A stretch of 64,000 bases of DNA, taken from positions 83,044-147,043 of the forward strand of contig NZ_RDQM01000001.1 of assembly GCF_003703475.1 (NCBI RefSeq), written 5' to 3'. Made by a program: the position numbers and the translations under genes. The DNA is from Allofranklinella schreckenbergeri. GTDB taxonomy: Bacteria; Pseudomonadota; Gammaproteobacteria; Burkholderiales; Burkholderiaceae_C. Position 1 is the first letter of the stretch, and the number at the start of each line of letters is the position of its first letter. The notes under the pieces were generated by a model, which was not told the DNA's origin, searched no databases, and was given only the letters and a program-made list of their open reading frames with translations. Below are positions 36,598 to 45,401 of this stretch, piece after piece.

Positions 36598-37031
36598 ACG
36601 AAACACATCACAAACACTGGCGCACGCCAGTGCACCGCCCGTTATTACCCGACAAAAATAATCAGGCTTCTGCTACAATCGCCGCCTTATACGAACTGAA
36701 GTCGCTTCAGCCAGAGCCAGCCCTGAACCGGCTGGCAGTTGACTGGACGTTGCGGCATCCCCAAAAGGCCCGCACAAGCCCCTCCCGACGATGATTGCCC
36801 GCCGCCTGTTTTTTTGCGCGGTTGGCCTGCGCAAACAAAACTGCCTGCGTTATGCGCGCGAACGCCGTAGTGGAGGAGCGATAGCGCGACCCGCCTTCTC
36901 CCTGTGGGTGGACATGCGCATTGCACGGGGCGTTTGAGTCATTTCCGGGCAGGGCTGCATGCCAATGCATGTGCCGCATGCCTTCATCCAGAAATGGAAT
37001 TGGTCGAACCCACAACGAAAGGAGCCGCATC
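36598..37031 (+). promoter_or_regulatory. Long structured leader upstream of iscR
   Basis: A -10-like TACAAT at 36674-36679 is followed by two adjacent hairpins: CTGAAG-TCG-CTTCAG (36696-36710) and CCAGCC-CTGAACC-GGCTGG (36717-36735). A further 300 bases without a gene lead to the iscR ribosome site (AAGGAG, nine bases before ATG). If transcription starts near 36686, the leader is about 345 bases. I cannot identify a consensus IscR site. It might contain a small RNA; no known RNA family recognised. Confidence 0.4.
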
Positions 37032-37556
37032 ATGCGCTTGACTACCAAAGGGCGTTTTGCCGTCACCGCCATGATTGACTTGGCCCTGCGCGAAGGCAGC
37101 GGCCCCGTCACTCTGGCTGCCATCAGCCAGCGCCAGCAAATTTCCCTGTCCTATCTGGAGCAATTGTTCGGCAAACTGCGCCGCCACCAGCTCGTGGAAT
37201 CCACCCGCGGCCCAGGCGGTGGCTACACACTCGCGCGCAAGGCGGAGGACATCACGGTAGCCGACATCATCGTCTCCGTCGATGAGCCTATCGACGCCAC
37301 CCACTGCGGCGGCAAGGAAAACTGCCTGGGCGAAGGCATCCGCTGCATGACCCACGATTTGTGGACGGCGCTCAACCAGCGCATGGTGGAATTTCTCGAC
37401 TCCATCACCCTGAAAAAACTGGTTGACGAGCAAATTGCCAAAGGCATCCAGGTGGAGGAGCGCAGCCCTGTGCGTCGTGCCATTTCTTCGGCGCCTGTGG
37501 TCAAGCCCATTCGCGTCAACGCCCCCAACTCCGTTTTTGCCCTGGGCAAGCCCTGA
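37032..37556 (+). CDS. iscR: Iron-sulfur cluster regulator IscR
   Basis: The start at 37032 (MRLTTKGRFAVTAMIDLAL) follows AAGGAG and gives 174 residues. Rrf2-family winged helix (about 1-80) with recognition region ISLSYLEQLFGKLRRHQLV. The [2Fe-2S] ligands C92, C98 and C105 (HCGGKENCLGEGIRCMTHD) are present. IscR senses Fe-S status and represses isc genes when clusters are plentiful. It begins the isc block and is followed 33 bases later by iscS. Confidence 0.95.
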   Translation: MRLTTKGRFAVTAMIDLALREGSGPVTLAAISQRQQISLSYLEQLFGKLRRHQLVESTRGPGGGYTLARKAEDITVADIIVSVDEPIDATHCGGKENCLGEGIRCMTHDLWTALNQRMVEFLDSITLKKLVDEQIAKGIQVEERSPVRRAISSAPVVKPIRVNAPNSVFALGKP

Positions 37557-37589
37557 CATACCGCCAATCGAACCCAAACCCACCCCACC

Positions 37590-38804
37590 ATGACACCCCA
37601 TTTCCCCATCTATCTCGACTACGGCGCGACCACGCCTGTGGATCCTCGCGTCGTCGAAGCCATGATTCCCTGGCTTTCCGAACACTTCGGCAACGCCGCC
37701 AGCCGCAGCCATGCCTGGGGCTGGGAGGCCGAAGCCGCCATTGAGAAAGCCCGCCAGCAAGTGGCCGATTTGATCGGCGCCGATCCGCGCGAAATTGTCT
37801 GGACCAGCGGCGCCACCGAATCCGACAACCTCGCCATCAAAGGCGCCGCCCACTTTTACCAAGGCAAGGGCAAGCACCTCATCACCGTCAAAACCGAGCA
37901 CAAAGCCGTGCTCGACACCATGCGCGAGATGGAGCGCCAGGGCTTTGAAGTCACTTATCTCGACGTGCAGGAAGACGGCCTGCTGGATCTGGCCAAGCTC
38001 GAAGCCGCCATGCGCCCGGACACCACCCTCGTCAGCGTCATGGCCGTCAACAACGAAATCGGCGTGGTGCAAGACCTCAACGCCATCGGCCAGATGTGCC
38101 GCCAGCGCGGCATCATCTTCCACGTCGATGCCGCCCAGGCCACCGGCAAGATTGCGCTGGACATGCGCACCATGCCCATCGACCTGATGAGCCTGGCCTC
38201 GCACAAATCCTACGGCCCCAAAGGCATTGGCGCGCTGTATGTGCGCCGCAAACCGCGTGTGCGCATTGAGGCGCAAATCCACGGCGGCGGCCACGAGCGC
38301 GGCATGCGCTCGGGCACCTTGCCCACCCACCAAATCGTCGGCATGGGCGAGGCCTACCGCATCGCCCGCGAGGAGATGGACAAAGACCGCGAACACGCCG
38401 CCCGCCTGCAAAAGCGCCTGCTCGATGGCCTGAGCGACATCGAGCAAGTCTTCGTCAACGGCAGCCTGGAGCAGCGCGTGCCCCACAACCTCAACATCAG
38501 CTTCAACTATGTCGAGGGCGAGTCGCTCATCATGGGCATCAAAGGCATTGCCGTCTCCTCCGGCTCGGCCTGCACCTCGGCCAGCCTGGAGCCCAGCTAT
38601 GTGCTGCGCGCCCTAGGCCGCAGCGATGAGCTGGCCCACAGCAGCCTGCGCATGACCTTTGGCCGCTTCACCACGGAGGAGGAAGTCGATTACGCCATCC
38701 AAACCATCCGTGAAAACGTCACCCGCCTGCGCGAACTCAGCCCGCTGTGGGAGATGTACAAGGACGGCGTCGATCTCAGCACCATCCAGTGGGCAGCGCA
38801 TTGA
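37590..38804 (+). CDS. iscS: Cysteine desulfurase IscS
   Basis: 404 residues, colinear with E. coli IscS. The PLP lysine is K206 ([12 protein letters not shown]) and the persulfide-carrying cysteine is C328 ([20 protein letters not shown]); [10 protein letters not shown] for PLP binding is intact. It removes sulfur from cysteine and passes it to IscU, as well as to tRNA-thiolation factors. It lies between iscR and iscU. Confidence 0.98.
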   Translation: MTPHFPIYLDYGATTPVDPRVVEAMIPWLSEHFGNAASRSHAWGWEAEAAIEKARQQVADLIGADPREIVWTSGATESDNLAIKGAAHFYQGKGKHLITVKTEHKAVLDTMREMERQGFEVTYLDVQEDGLLDLAKLEAAMRPDTTLVSVMAVNNEIGVVQDLNAIGQMCRQRGIIFHVDAAQATGKIALDMRTMPIDLMSLASHKSYGPKGIGALYVRRKPRVRIEAQIHGGGHERGMRSGTLPTHQIVGMGEAYRIAREEMDKDREHAARLQKRLLDGLSDIEQVFVNGSLEQRVPHNLNISFNYVEGESLIMGIKGIAVSSGSACTSASLEPSYVLRALGRSDELAHSSLRMTFGRFTTEEEVDYAIQTIRENVTRLRELSPLWEMYKDGVDLSTIQWAAH

Positions 38805-38900
38805 TCCCGCTGCCCACCTGACCCGCTCCCCCCCTGTTTCCCATCAAAAAACGCTGGCCTCCTTTCGCAACGCCAGCAACCAGCCCCATAAGGAACCGTC

Positions 38901-39287
38901 ATGGCCTATTCAGACAAAGTCATCGACCACTATGAAAACCCGCGCAACGTCGGCTCCTTCGACAAGGACGATGCTACTGTGGGCACCGGCATGGTCGGCG
39001 CGCCCGCTTGCGGCGACGTCATGCGCCTGCAAATCAAGGTCAACCCCGCCACCGGCGTGATTGAAGACGCGCGCTTCAAAACCTACGGCTGCGGCTCGGC
39101 CATTGCCTCCTCCTCGCTGGTGACGGAGTGGGTCAAAGGCAAAACGCTGGATGAGGCCGAAGCGCTGAAAAACAGCGTCATCGCCGAAGAACTGGCGCTG
39201 CCGCCCGTGAAAGTGCACTGCTCCATCCTGGCCGAAGACGCGATCAAGGCCGCCGTGGAGGACTACAAGAAAAAGCACGCCTCCTGA
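38901..39287 (+). CDS. iscU: Fe-S cluster scaffold IscU
   Basis: 128 residues. Cluster ligands C37 (GAPACGDVM, with D39), C64 (YGCGSAIASSS) and C107 (VHCSIL) are present, as is the HscA recognition motif LPPVK (100-104). Nascent [2Fe-2S] clusters are built on this protein. It is separated from iscS by 96 bases and followed after 21 bases by a cupin gene, instead of directly by iscA. Confidence 0.98.
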   Translation: MAYSDKVIDHYENPRNVGSFDKDDATVGTGMVGAPACGDVMRLQIKVNPATGVIEDARFKTYGCGSAIASSSLVTEWVKGKTLDEAEALKNSVIAEELALPPVKVHCSILAEDAIKAAVEDYKKKHAS

Positions 39288-39308
39288 TTTTCCCCGCGCC
39301 CCGTTCTC

Positions 39309-39635
39309 ATGGCACTGCCTCACGCCCAGCCCGGCCAGCCCGTTGACGTGCGCCCGTACGGCGCAGACATCGCGGCGGCCCAGTCCGTCGCCCTGTTCAA
39401 ATCCAGCGGGCTGGAAGTGATGCGCCTGGTCTTGCCGGCCGGGCGCCACATGCCCGCGCATCAAGTGGCAGGCGAGATCACCATCCACTGCCTGGAGGGC
39501 AGCGTGCAGGTGCATTTGAGCGATACGCCTGCGGCACTGCTGCCAGCCGGACACTTGCTATACGTGCCCGGCGGCGTGCCGCACGCGCTGACAGCCTTGC
39601 AACCCAGCTCCGTGCTCGTCACCCTGGCGCTTTGA
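39309..39635 (+). CDS. Small single-domain cupin inserted in the isc block
   Basis: 108 residues, one cupin_2 barrel. Likely metal ligands H47, H51, E56 and H92 are visible ([15 protein letters not shown] and VPGGVPHAL). Such small cupins bind iron, nickel or other metals and may be sensors, storage-like proteins or enzymes; function unknown here. It lies 21 bases after iscU and 26 bases before iscA and is therefore almost certainly cotranscribed. This suggests an auxiliary role in iron or sulfur handling, which is inference from position. Confidence 0.85.
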   Translation: MALPHAQPGQPVDVRPYGADIAAAQSVALFKSSGLEVMRLVLPAGRHMPAHQVAGEITIHCLEGSVQVHLSDTPAALLPAGHLLYVPGGVPHALTALQPSSVLVTLAL

Positions 39636-39661
39636 AGTCTTTCCACCGTCACATCTATCCC

Positions 39662-39985
39662 ATGGCCGTAACACTCACCGAAGCCGCAGCGCGGCATGTC
39701 AGCAAATACCTCGCCAAGCGCGGCAAAGGCATTGGCGTGCGCCTGGGCGTGAAAACCACCGGCTGCTCGGGCCTGTCCTACAAGCTGGAATACGTGGATG
39801 AAATCGCCCCCGAAGACCAGCTTTTCGAGCAGCACGGCGTCAAGCTCATGGTCGATCCCAAAAGCCTGGCCTACATCGACGGCACGGAGCTGGACTACGT
39901 GCGCGAAGGGCTCAATGAGGGGTTCAAATTCAACAACCCCAAGGAGCGTGATCGCTGCGGCTGTGGCGAGTCCTTTCGTGTGTAA
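39662..39985 (+). CDS. iscA: A-type Fe-S carrier IscA
   Basis: The start at 39662 ([19 protein letters not shown]) gives 107 residues; 39632 overlaps the cupin stop and is less likely. The three cysteines of A-type carriers are present: the first in [16 protein letters not shown] and the pair near the C-terminus in [11 protein letters not shown]. It carries iron or clusters to apoproteins. It ends 75 bases before repeat copy 14, which splits the isc block. Confidence 0.96.
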   Translation: MAVTLTEAAARHVSKYLAKRGKGIGVRLGVKTTGCSGLSYKLEYVDEIAPEDQLFEQHGVKLMVDPKSLAYIDGTELDYVREGLNEGFKFNNPKERDRCGCGESFRV

Positions 39986-40059
39986 GCCGCACGCACTCCC
40001 TCACAGCGGGCGGCACATGCCGCCCGTTTCGTTGCTTGCACGGCTCGCCTCAACCCCAT

Positions 40060-40148
40060 TTTTTACAAATCAAAGGAAATACAAAAAAAACCGTTTCGGC
40101 AACACAGGAAACAAAACTTCAATTTATTGTTGAACATTGATTTATAAA
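40060..40148 (+). repeat. Dispersed AT-rich palindromic repeat, copy 14
   Basis: Left arm TTTTTACAAATCAAAGGAAA, core ACCGTTTCGGCAACACAGG, right arm TTGTTGAACATTGATTTATA. It lies inside the isc block between iscA and hscB and ends 8 bases before the hscB start, so it occupies the place of a promoter or ribosome site. Confidence 0.85.
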
Positions 40149-40156
40149 ACCAAGCC

Positions 40157-40672
40157 ATGCCTCTACAATCCACCGATTTTGAACTCTTCGACCTGCCCGC
40201 CCGCTACAGCCAGGATCTGGCCGTGCTGGATGCGCGCTGGAAGGCCTTGCAGCGCCAGGCCCACCCCGACAAATTCGCCGCCGAAGGCCCTGCCGCCCAG
40301 CGCGTGGCCGCGCAATGGTCGGCGCGCATCAACGAGGCCTACCGCCGCCTGAAAGACCCGCTGCAACGCGCCGCCTATCTGTGCGAGCTGAACGGCGCCC
40401 CCATCAACGCAGAGAACAACACCGCCATGCCCGCGGCCTTTCTCATGCAGCAAATGCAATTGCGCGAGCAGGCCGATGAGGCTCGAAGCCCCGCCGATTT
40501 CGACGCCCTCGAGGCGCTTGCACGCCAAATGCAGCGCGACATGCAGCGCACGCTGGAGCAGCAAATCGACGTCGCGCAGGACTGGGCCGCCGCCGCCCAA
40601 AGCGTGCGGGCGTTGATGTTCTTGCACAAGCTCGGCGATGACATCGATCGGCGCCGCGACGCGCACGCCTGA
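40157..40672 (+). CDS. hscB: Fe-S assembly co-chaperone HscB
   Basis: 171 residues. The N-terminal J-domain has the HPD motif at 36-38 (QRQAHPDKFAAEGP) and the C-terminal helical domain binds IscU. HscB brings IscU to HscA and stimulates its ATPase. The start sits immediately after repeat copy 14 without a clear Shine-Dalgarno. hscA does not follow directly; an lrgA-lrgB pair intervenes. Confidence 0.95.
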   Translation: MPLQSTDFELFDLPARYSQDLAVLDARWKALQRQAHPDKFAAEGPAAQRVAAQWSARINEAYRRLKDPLQRAAYLCELNGAPINAENNTAMPAAFLMQQMQLREQADEARSPADFDALEALARQMQRDMQRTLEQQIDVAQDWAAAAQSVRALMFLHKLGDDIDRRRDAHA

Positions 40673-40701
40673 GATTGGCCGAGACTGCCCCCCTTCATCC
40701 C

Positions 40702-41064
40702 ATGCAAGCTCTGCAAGGCTTCACCCTGATACTGCTGATGCAAGCCATTGGCGAGGGCATCGTGCGCCTGCTGCACCTGCCCTTGCCCGGCCCCGTCGTC
40801 GGCATGGCCTTGCTGCTGCTGGCGCTGAGCTGGCCGCCCATGCGCGCGCCGGTGCAGGCCTGCGCGGATTTTTTGCTCTCCCACATGGCGCTGCTGTTTG
40901 TGCCCATCAGCGTTGGCGTCATCAGCCAGTTGCCCCTGTTGCAGCAATACGGCGTGCGCATCGCCATCGTGTTGCTGGTCTCCACCGTCGCCGGGCTGGC
41001 CGTCACAGCCTGGTTCATGCAGGCGCTCATGCAAAGACAGACGAAGGGCCCCGCCGATGAATGA
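40702..41064 (+). CDS. LrgA/CidA-family holin-like membrane protein
   Basis: The start at 40702 (ATG, MQALQGFTLILLMQ) gives 120 residues; a TTG at 40675 is the alternative. Four hydrophobic segments. Family patterns include LPLPGPVVGMALLLLAL and the loop LLFVPISVGVISQLPLLQQY. LrgA/CidA proteins are holin-like or small-metabolite exporters paired with LrgB/CidB. It starts 29 bases after hscB and overlaps the following lrgB-like gene by 8 bases, so the two are coupled. Confidence 0.9.
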   Translation: MQALQGFTLILLMQAIGEGIVRLLHLPLPGPVVGMALLLLALSWPPMRAPVQACADFLLSHMALLFVPISVGVISQLPLLQQYGVRIAIVLLVSTVAGLAVTAWFMQALMQRQTKGPADE

Positions 41065-41779
41065 CTTTGCGGCCTTTTTCACCTACCTCTCCAGCACCCC
41101 GCTGTTCGGGCTGACGGCCACCCTGGGCGCTTACGTGCTGGCCAGCGCCGTCTATCAGCGCCTGCACGCCAACCCCTGGGCCAATCCGGTGCTGTGGTCG
41201 GTCGTGCTGCTGATTGCGCTGCTGCTGGCCACCGGCATGCCTTACGAGCAGTATTTTTCCGGCGCGCAATTCATCCACTTCTTGCTCGGCCCGGCCGTCG
41301 TCGCCCTGGCCTGGCCGCTTTGGCTGCGCCGCCACATCATGGCCCGGCATCTGAAAACCCTGCTGCTGGCGGCGCTGATGGGCCTGCTCTCGGGCTGCGG
41401 CCTGGCCGTGCTGCTGGGCTGGGCGCTGGGCCTGCCGCCCGATGTGCTGCGCTCACTGGCTGCCAAGGCCATTACCGCGCCCGTGGCGATGGGCATTGCC
41501 CAGGCCATCGGTGGCCTGCCCGAGCTGGCGGCCATTGTCGTGCTCATCACCGGGCTGCTGGGCGCCATCGTCGGGCAATACGTGTTCAAAATTGCCCGCG
41601 TGCGCCCCTGGGCCGTGCGTGGCTTTGCCCTGGGCGCGCAATCGCATGGCATCGGCACCGCCCGCGCCCTCAACGTCAACGCCGAAGCGGGCGCTTTTGC
41701 CGGCCTGGCCCTGGGCCTGCAAGCCCTGCTGGGCGCCGTGCTCATCCCTTTGGCCGCGGCCCTGCTGCGCATGTTTTGA
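41057..41779 (+). CDS. LrgB/CidB-family membrane protein
   Basis: 240 residues with about seven hydrophobic segments. Characteristic stretches are [38 protein letters not shown] and [15 protein letters not shown]. LrgB/CidB act with LrgA/CidA in control of murein hydrolase activity in Gram-positives and in metabolite (pyruvate, glycolate-like) export in others; the role here is not known. It overlaps its partner by 8 bases and is followed 37 bases later by hscA. Confidence 0.92.
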   Translation: MNDFAAFFTYLSSTPLFGLTATLGAYVLASAVYQRLHANPWANPVLWSVVLLIALLLATGMPYEQYFSGAQFIHFLLGPAVVALAWPLWLRRHIMARHLKTLLLAALMGLLSGCGLAVLLGWALGLPPDVLRSLAAKAITAPVAMGIAQAIGGLPELAAIVVLITGLLGAIVGQYVFKIARVRPWAVRGFALGAQSHGIGTARALNVNAEAGAFAGLALGLQALLGAVLIPLAAALLRMF

Positions 41780-41816
41780 AAGCATGCCAGCACGCCGCCC
41801 CTTACAGAGACACTCC

Positions 41817-43691
<1,875 letters not shown>

Positions 43692-43703
43692 ACCAAACCC
43701 GGC

Positions 43704-43743
43704 TTGATCTGCATTGATCTTCCTCGATCTGCATAGATCTGCA
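43704..43743 (+). repeat. Four 10-bp tandem repeats between hscA and fdx
   Basis: Units TTGATCTGCA, TTGATCTTCC, TCGATCTGCA and TAGATCTGCA in register. They lie in the 93-base gap before fdx. A 10-base period places the same DNA face toward a ligand each turn, so this could be a repeated protein-binding site or simply slippage. Confidence 0.8.
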
Positions 43744-43784
43744 ATTCACCCCCCACGATTGACCCACCCTCTCCGGCGCACACC

Positions 43785-44123
43785 ATGCCCAAAATCACCG
43801 TCCTTCCCCATGCCGAAATCCTCCCGCAAGGCAAAGAAATCGAAGTGCCCCCCGGCACCTCCATCTGCGAAGCCTTGCTGGAAAACGGCATCAAGATCGA
43901 GCACGCCTGCGACATGGTGTGCGCCTGCACCACCTGCCACGTCATCGTGCGCAAGGGCTACGACTCGCTCAACGAACCCGAGGAGCAGGAGGAAGATTTG
44001 CTGGACAAAGCCTGGGGCCTGGAGCCGCAATCGCGCCTGTCCTGCCAGGCCATCGTGGCGCGCGAAGACCTGACCGTCGAAATCCCCAAATACACCATCA
44101 ACCACGCCAAGGAGAACCATTAA
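43785..44123 (+). CDS. fdx: ISC-type [2Fe-2S] ferredoxin
   Basis: 112 residues. Cluster ligands C42, C48, C51 (HACDMVCACTTCHVIV) and C87 (RLSCQAIV), as in adrenodoxin-type ISC ferredoxins. It donates electrons for cluster assembly on IscU. It is the last gene of the isc block; iscX is not adjacent. The stop is 7 bases from repeat copy 15. Confidence 0.96.
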   Translation: MPKITVLPHAEILPQGKEIEVPPGTSICEALLENGIKIEHACDMVCACTTCHVIVRKGYDSLNEPEEQEEDLLDKAWGLEPQSRLSCQAIVAREDLTVEIPKYTINHAKENH

Positions 44124-44130
44124 GCCTTTT

Positions 44131-44210
44131 GAATTACAAATCAAAAGGAAAAGAAATACCCCTATTTCGGCATGATGGGTATAAAGTCACATTTACCTAT
44201 TGGAATAATT
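44131..44210 (+). repeat. Dispersed AT-rich palindromic repeat, copy 15
   Basis: Left arm GAATTACAAATCAAAAGGAA, core ACCCCTATTTCGGCATGATG, then GGTATAAAGT and a short right arm (TTTACCTATTGG). It lies between the convergent fdx and fdhE genes. Confidence 0.85.
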
Positions 44211-44224
44211 GCAGCAAAGCCCCG

Positions 44225-45217
44225 TTACGCCTGCTCTGGCGCCAGGGCCAGCAAGGGGTTGCCGCTGGCGCGGGCGTAGGCGGTCTGGCCCATGAGCAAA
44301 TCCAGCCTCATGCTGGCCAAGTCATCGGCCAATGGCTCGGCGCTGGGGTCTTTCTCCTGGTTGATGAGCTTGCGGTAGGTGTGGCAGTTGTCGCAGGTTT
44401 CCGCCAGCACGACTTCCTTGCTGATATCGGGGCTGGTTTCGGGGTGGGCATCGGGGCTGGCTTCGGGGCCGTCCTGGCTGGCGCTGACCACGCCCTGGTA
44501 GCGAATACCGCCGGTGGATTCGCAGTGGCTGCATTTGACGCGCACCATGTGCCACTCCGTGCAGCACAGGCTGCAATGCAAAAAGCGCAGCCCGCCTTCG
44601 GCTCCGCCAACGCGCAACACGCTGGCCACGGGCTGGCTGGCGCACACGGGGCAAATCGTCATCGGCTGGGTGTAGGGCACATCGGCCTCACGCAACTGGC
44701 TGGCCTGGTGCGCGTAAAACAACTGCAAGGCGGCCATGACGATGGGGGCGGCCAGCACGTCGTCCGTCATCATGCGGCGATTGAGGATGCGGCCGGCCAG
44801 CGCGTCCTGCGCTTCGGGGGCGAGCTGGGCCAGCGCCTGCGCCGCCTGCTGCAAGGGCGCGGGCAGGTGGGGCGTTTGCCCGCTTTGCCCTAGCTGCTCC
44901 AGCAATTGCGCCAGCGCGGCGCGCCAGAGGGGGTCGGGCGCTTCGGCCGCGTTGCACAGCGGCATGGCATGCGCCTGGGCCTGGGCGATGGCTTCGGGCG
45001 CCCAGGCGCTGGTCTGGATGCGCCCGGCCAGCGCGGCTTGCGCCTGCACGATGTCGCTCATGGCGAGCAAATAGCCGCCGATTGGGTTGCCAGGGGCTTG
45101 CTGTTGCAGGCGCGCGGCGCGCTCGCGAAACAGGCTGGCGGGCTGGGGCAGACGCGCGTGCGGCATGCGCGTGCGGTCCAGGGCTTCGATTTCACCGGGT
45201 TGAAGAATGCGTTGCAT
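44225..45217 (-). CDS. fdhE: Formate dehydrogenase accessory protein FdhE
   Basis: 330 residues. The C-terminal zinc/iron-binding part shows the four CxxC-type motifs of FdhE: ICPVCASQPVAS, HCSLCCTEWHMV with KCSHCESTGG, and ETCDNCHTYRKL. FdhE helps mature or export selenocysteine or cysteine formate dehydrogenases. No fdh structural genes lie in the window, so the gene is an orphan here. An acidic Ser/Pro/Asp-rich insertion (around 256-272) separates the last two motifs. It is flanked by repeat copies 15 and 16. Confidence 0.9.
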   Translation of the reverse strand: MQRILQPGEIEALDRTRMPHARLPQPASLFRERAARLQQQAPGNPIGGYLLAMSDIVQAQAALAGRIQTSAWAPEAIAQAQAHAMPLCNAAEAPDPLWRAALAQLLEQLGQSGQTPHLPAPLQQAAQALAQLAPEAQDALAGRILNRRMMTDDVLAAPIVMAALQLFYAHQASQLREADVPYTQPMTICPVCASQPVASVLRVGGAEGGLRFLHCSLCCTEWHMVRVKCSHCESTGGIRYQGVVSASQDGPEASPDAHPETSPDISKEVVLAETCDNCHTYRKLINQEKDPSAEPLADDLASMRLDLLMGQTAYARASGNPLLALAPEQA

Positions 45218-45314
45218 GGGGCGGCTCGTTCAGGTCAATATCAGGTCAATCAGTGGGGGAATCGTTGGGGAGAGGGCGAACTCGGGCAATGCCGGGGGCC
45301 GGCTCTGCATTTTT

Positions 45315-45396
45315 CAATCAAATCAATCAAAGGAAAAATAACTTTAACCATAACATGCCGAAACAATGCGATTTTGTTTCCTTTGATATGCAAAAA
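45315..45396 (-). repeat. Dispersed AT-rich palindromic repeat, copy 16
   Basis: Read on the - strand: arm TTTGCATATCAAAGGAAACA, core ATTGTTTCGGCATGTTATGG, arm TATTTTTCCTTTGATTGATT. It lies between the fdhE start and the hrpA stop. Confidence 0.85.
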
Positions 45397-45401
45397 ATCT
45401 T

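Noticed and set aside
36598..37031. 6S, SRP, RNase P or tmRNA gene in the iscR leader
   Set aside because: None of the conserved signatures of these RNAs is present.
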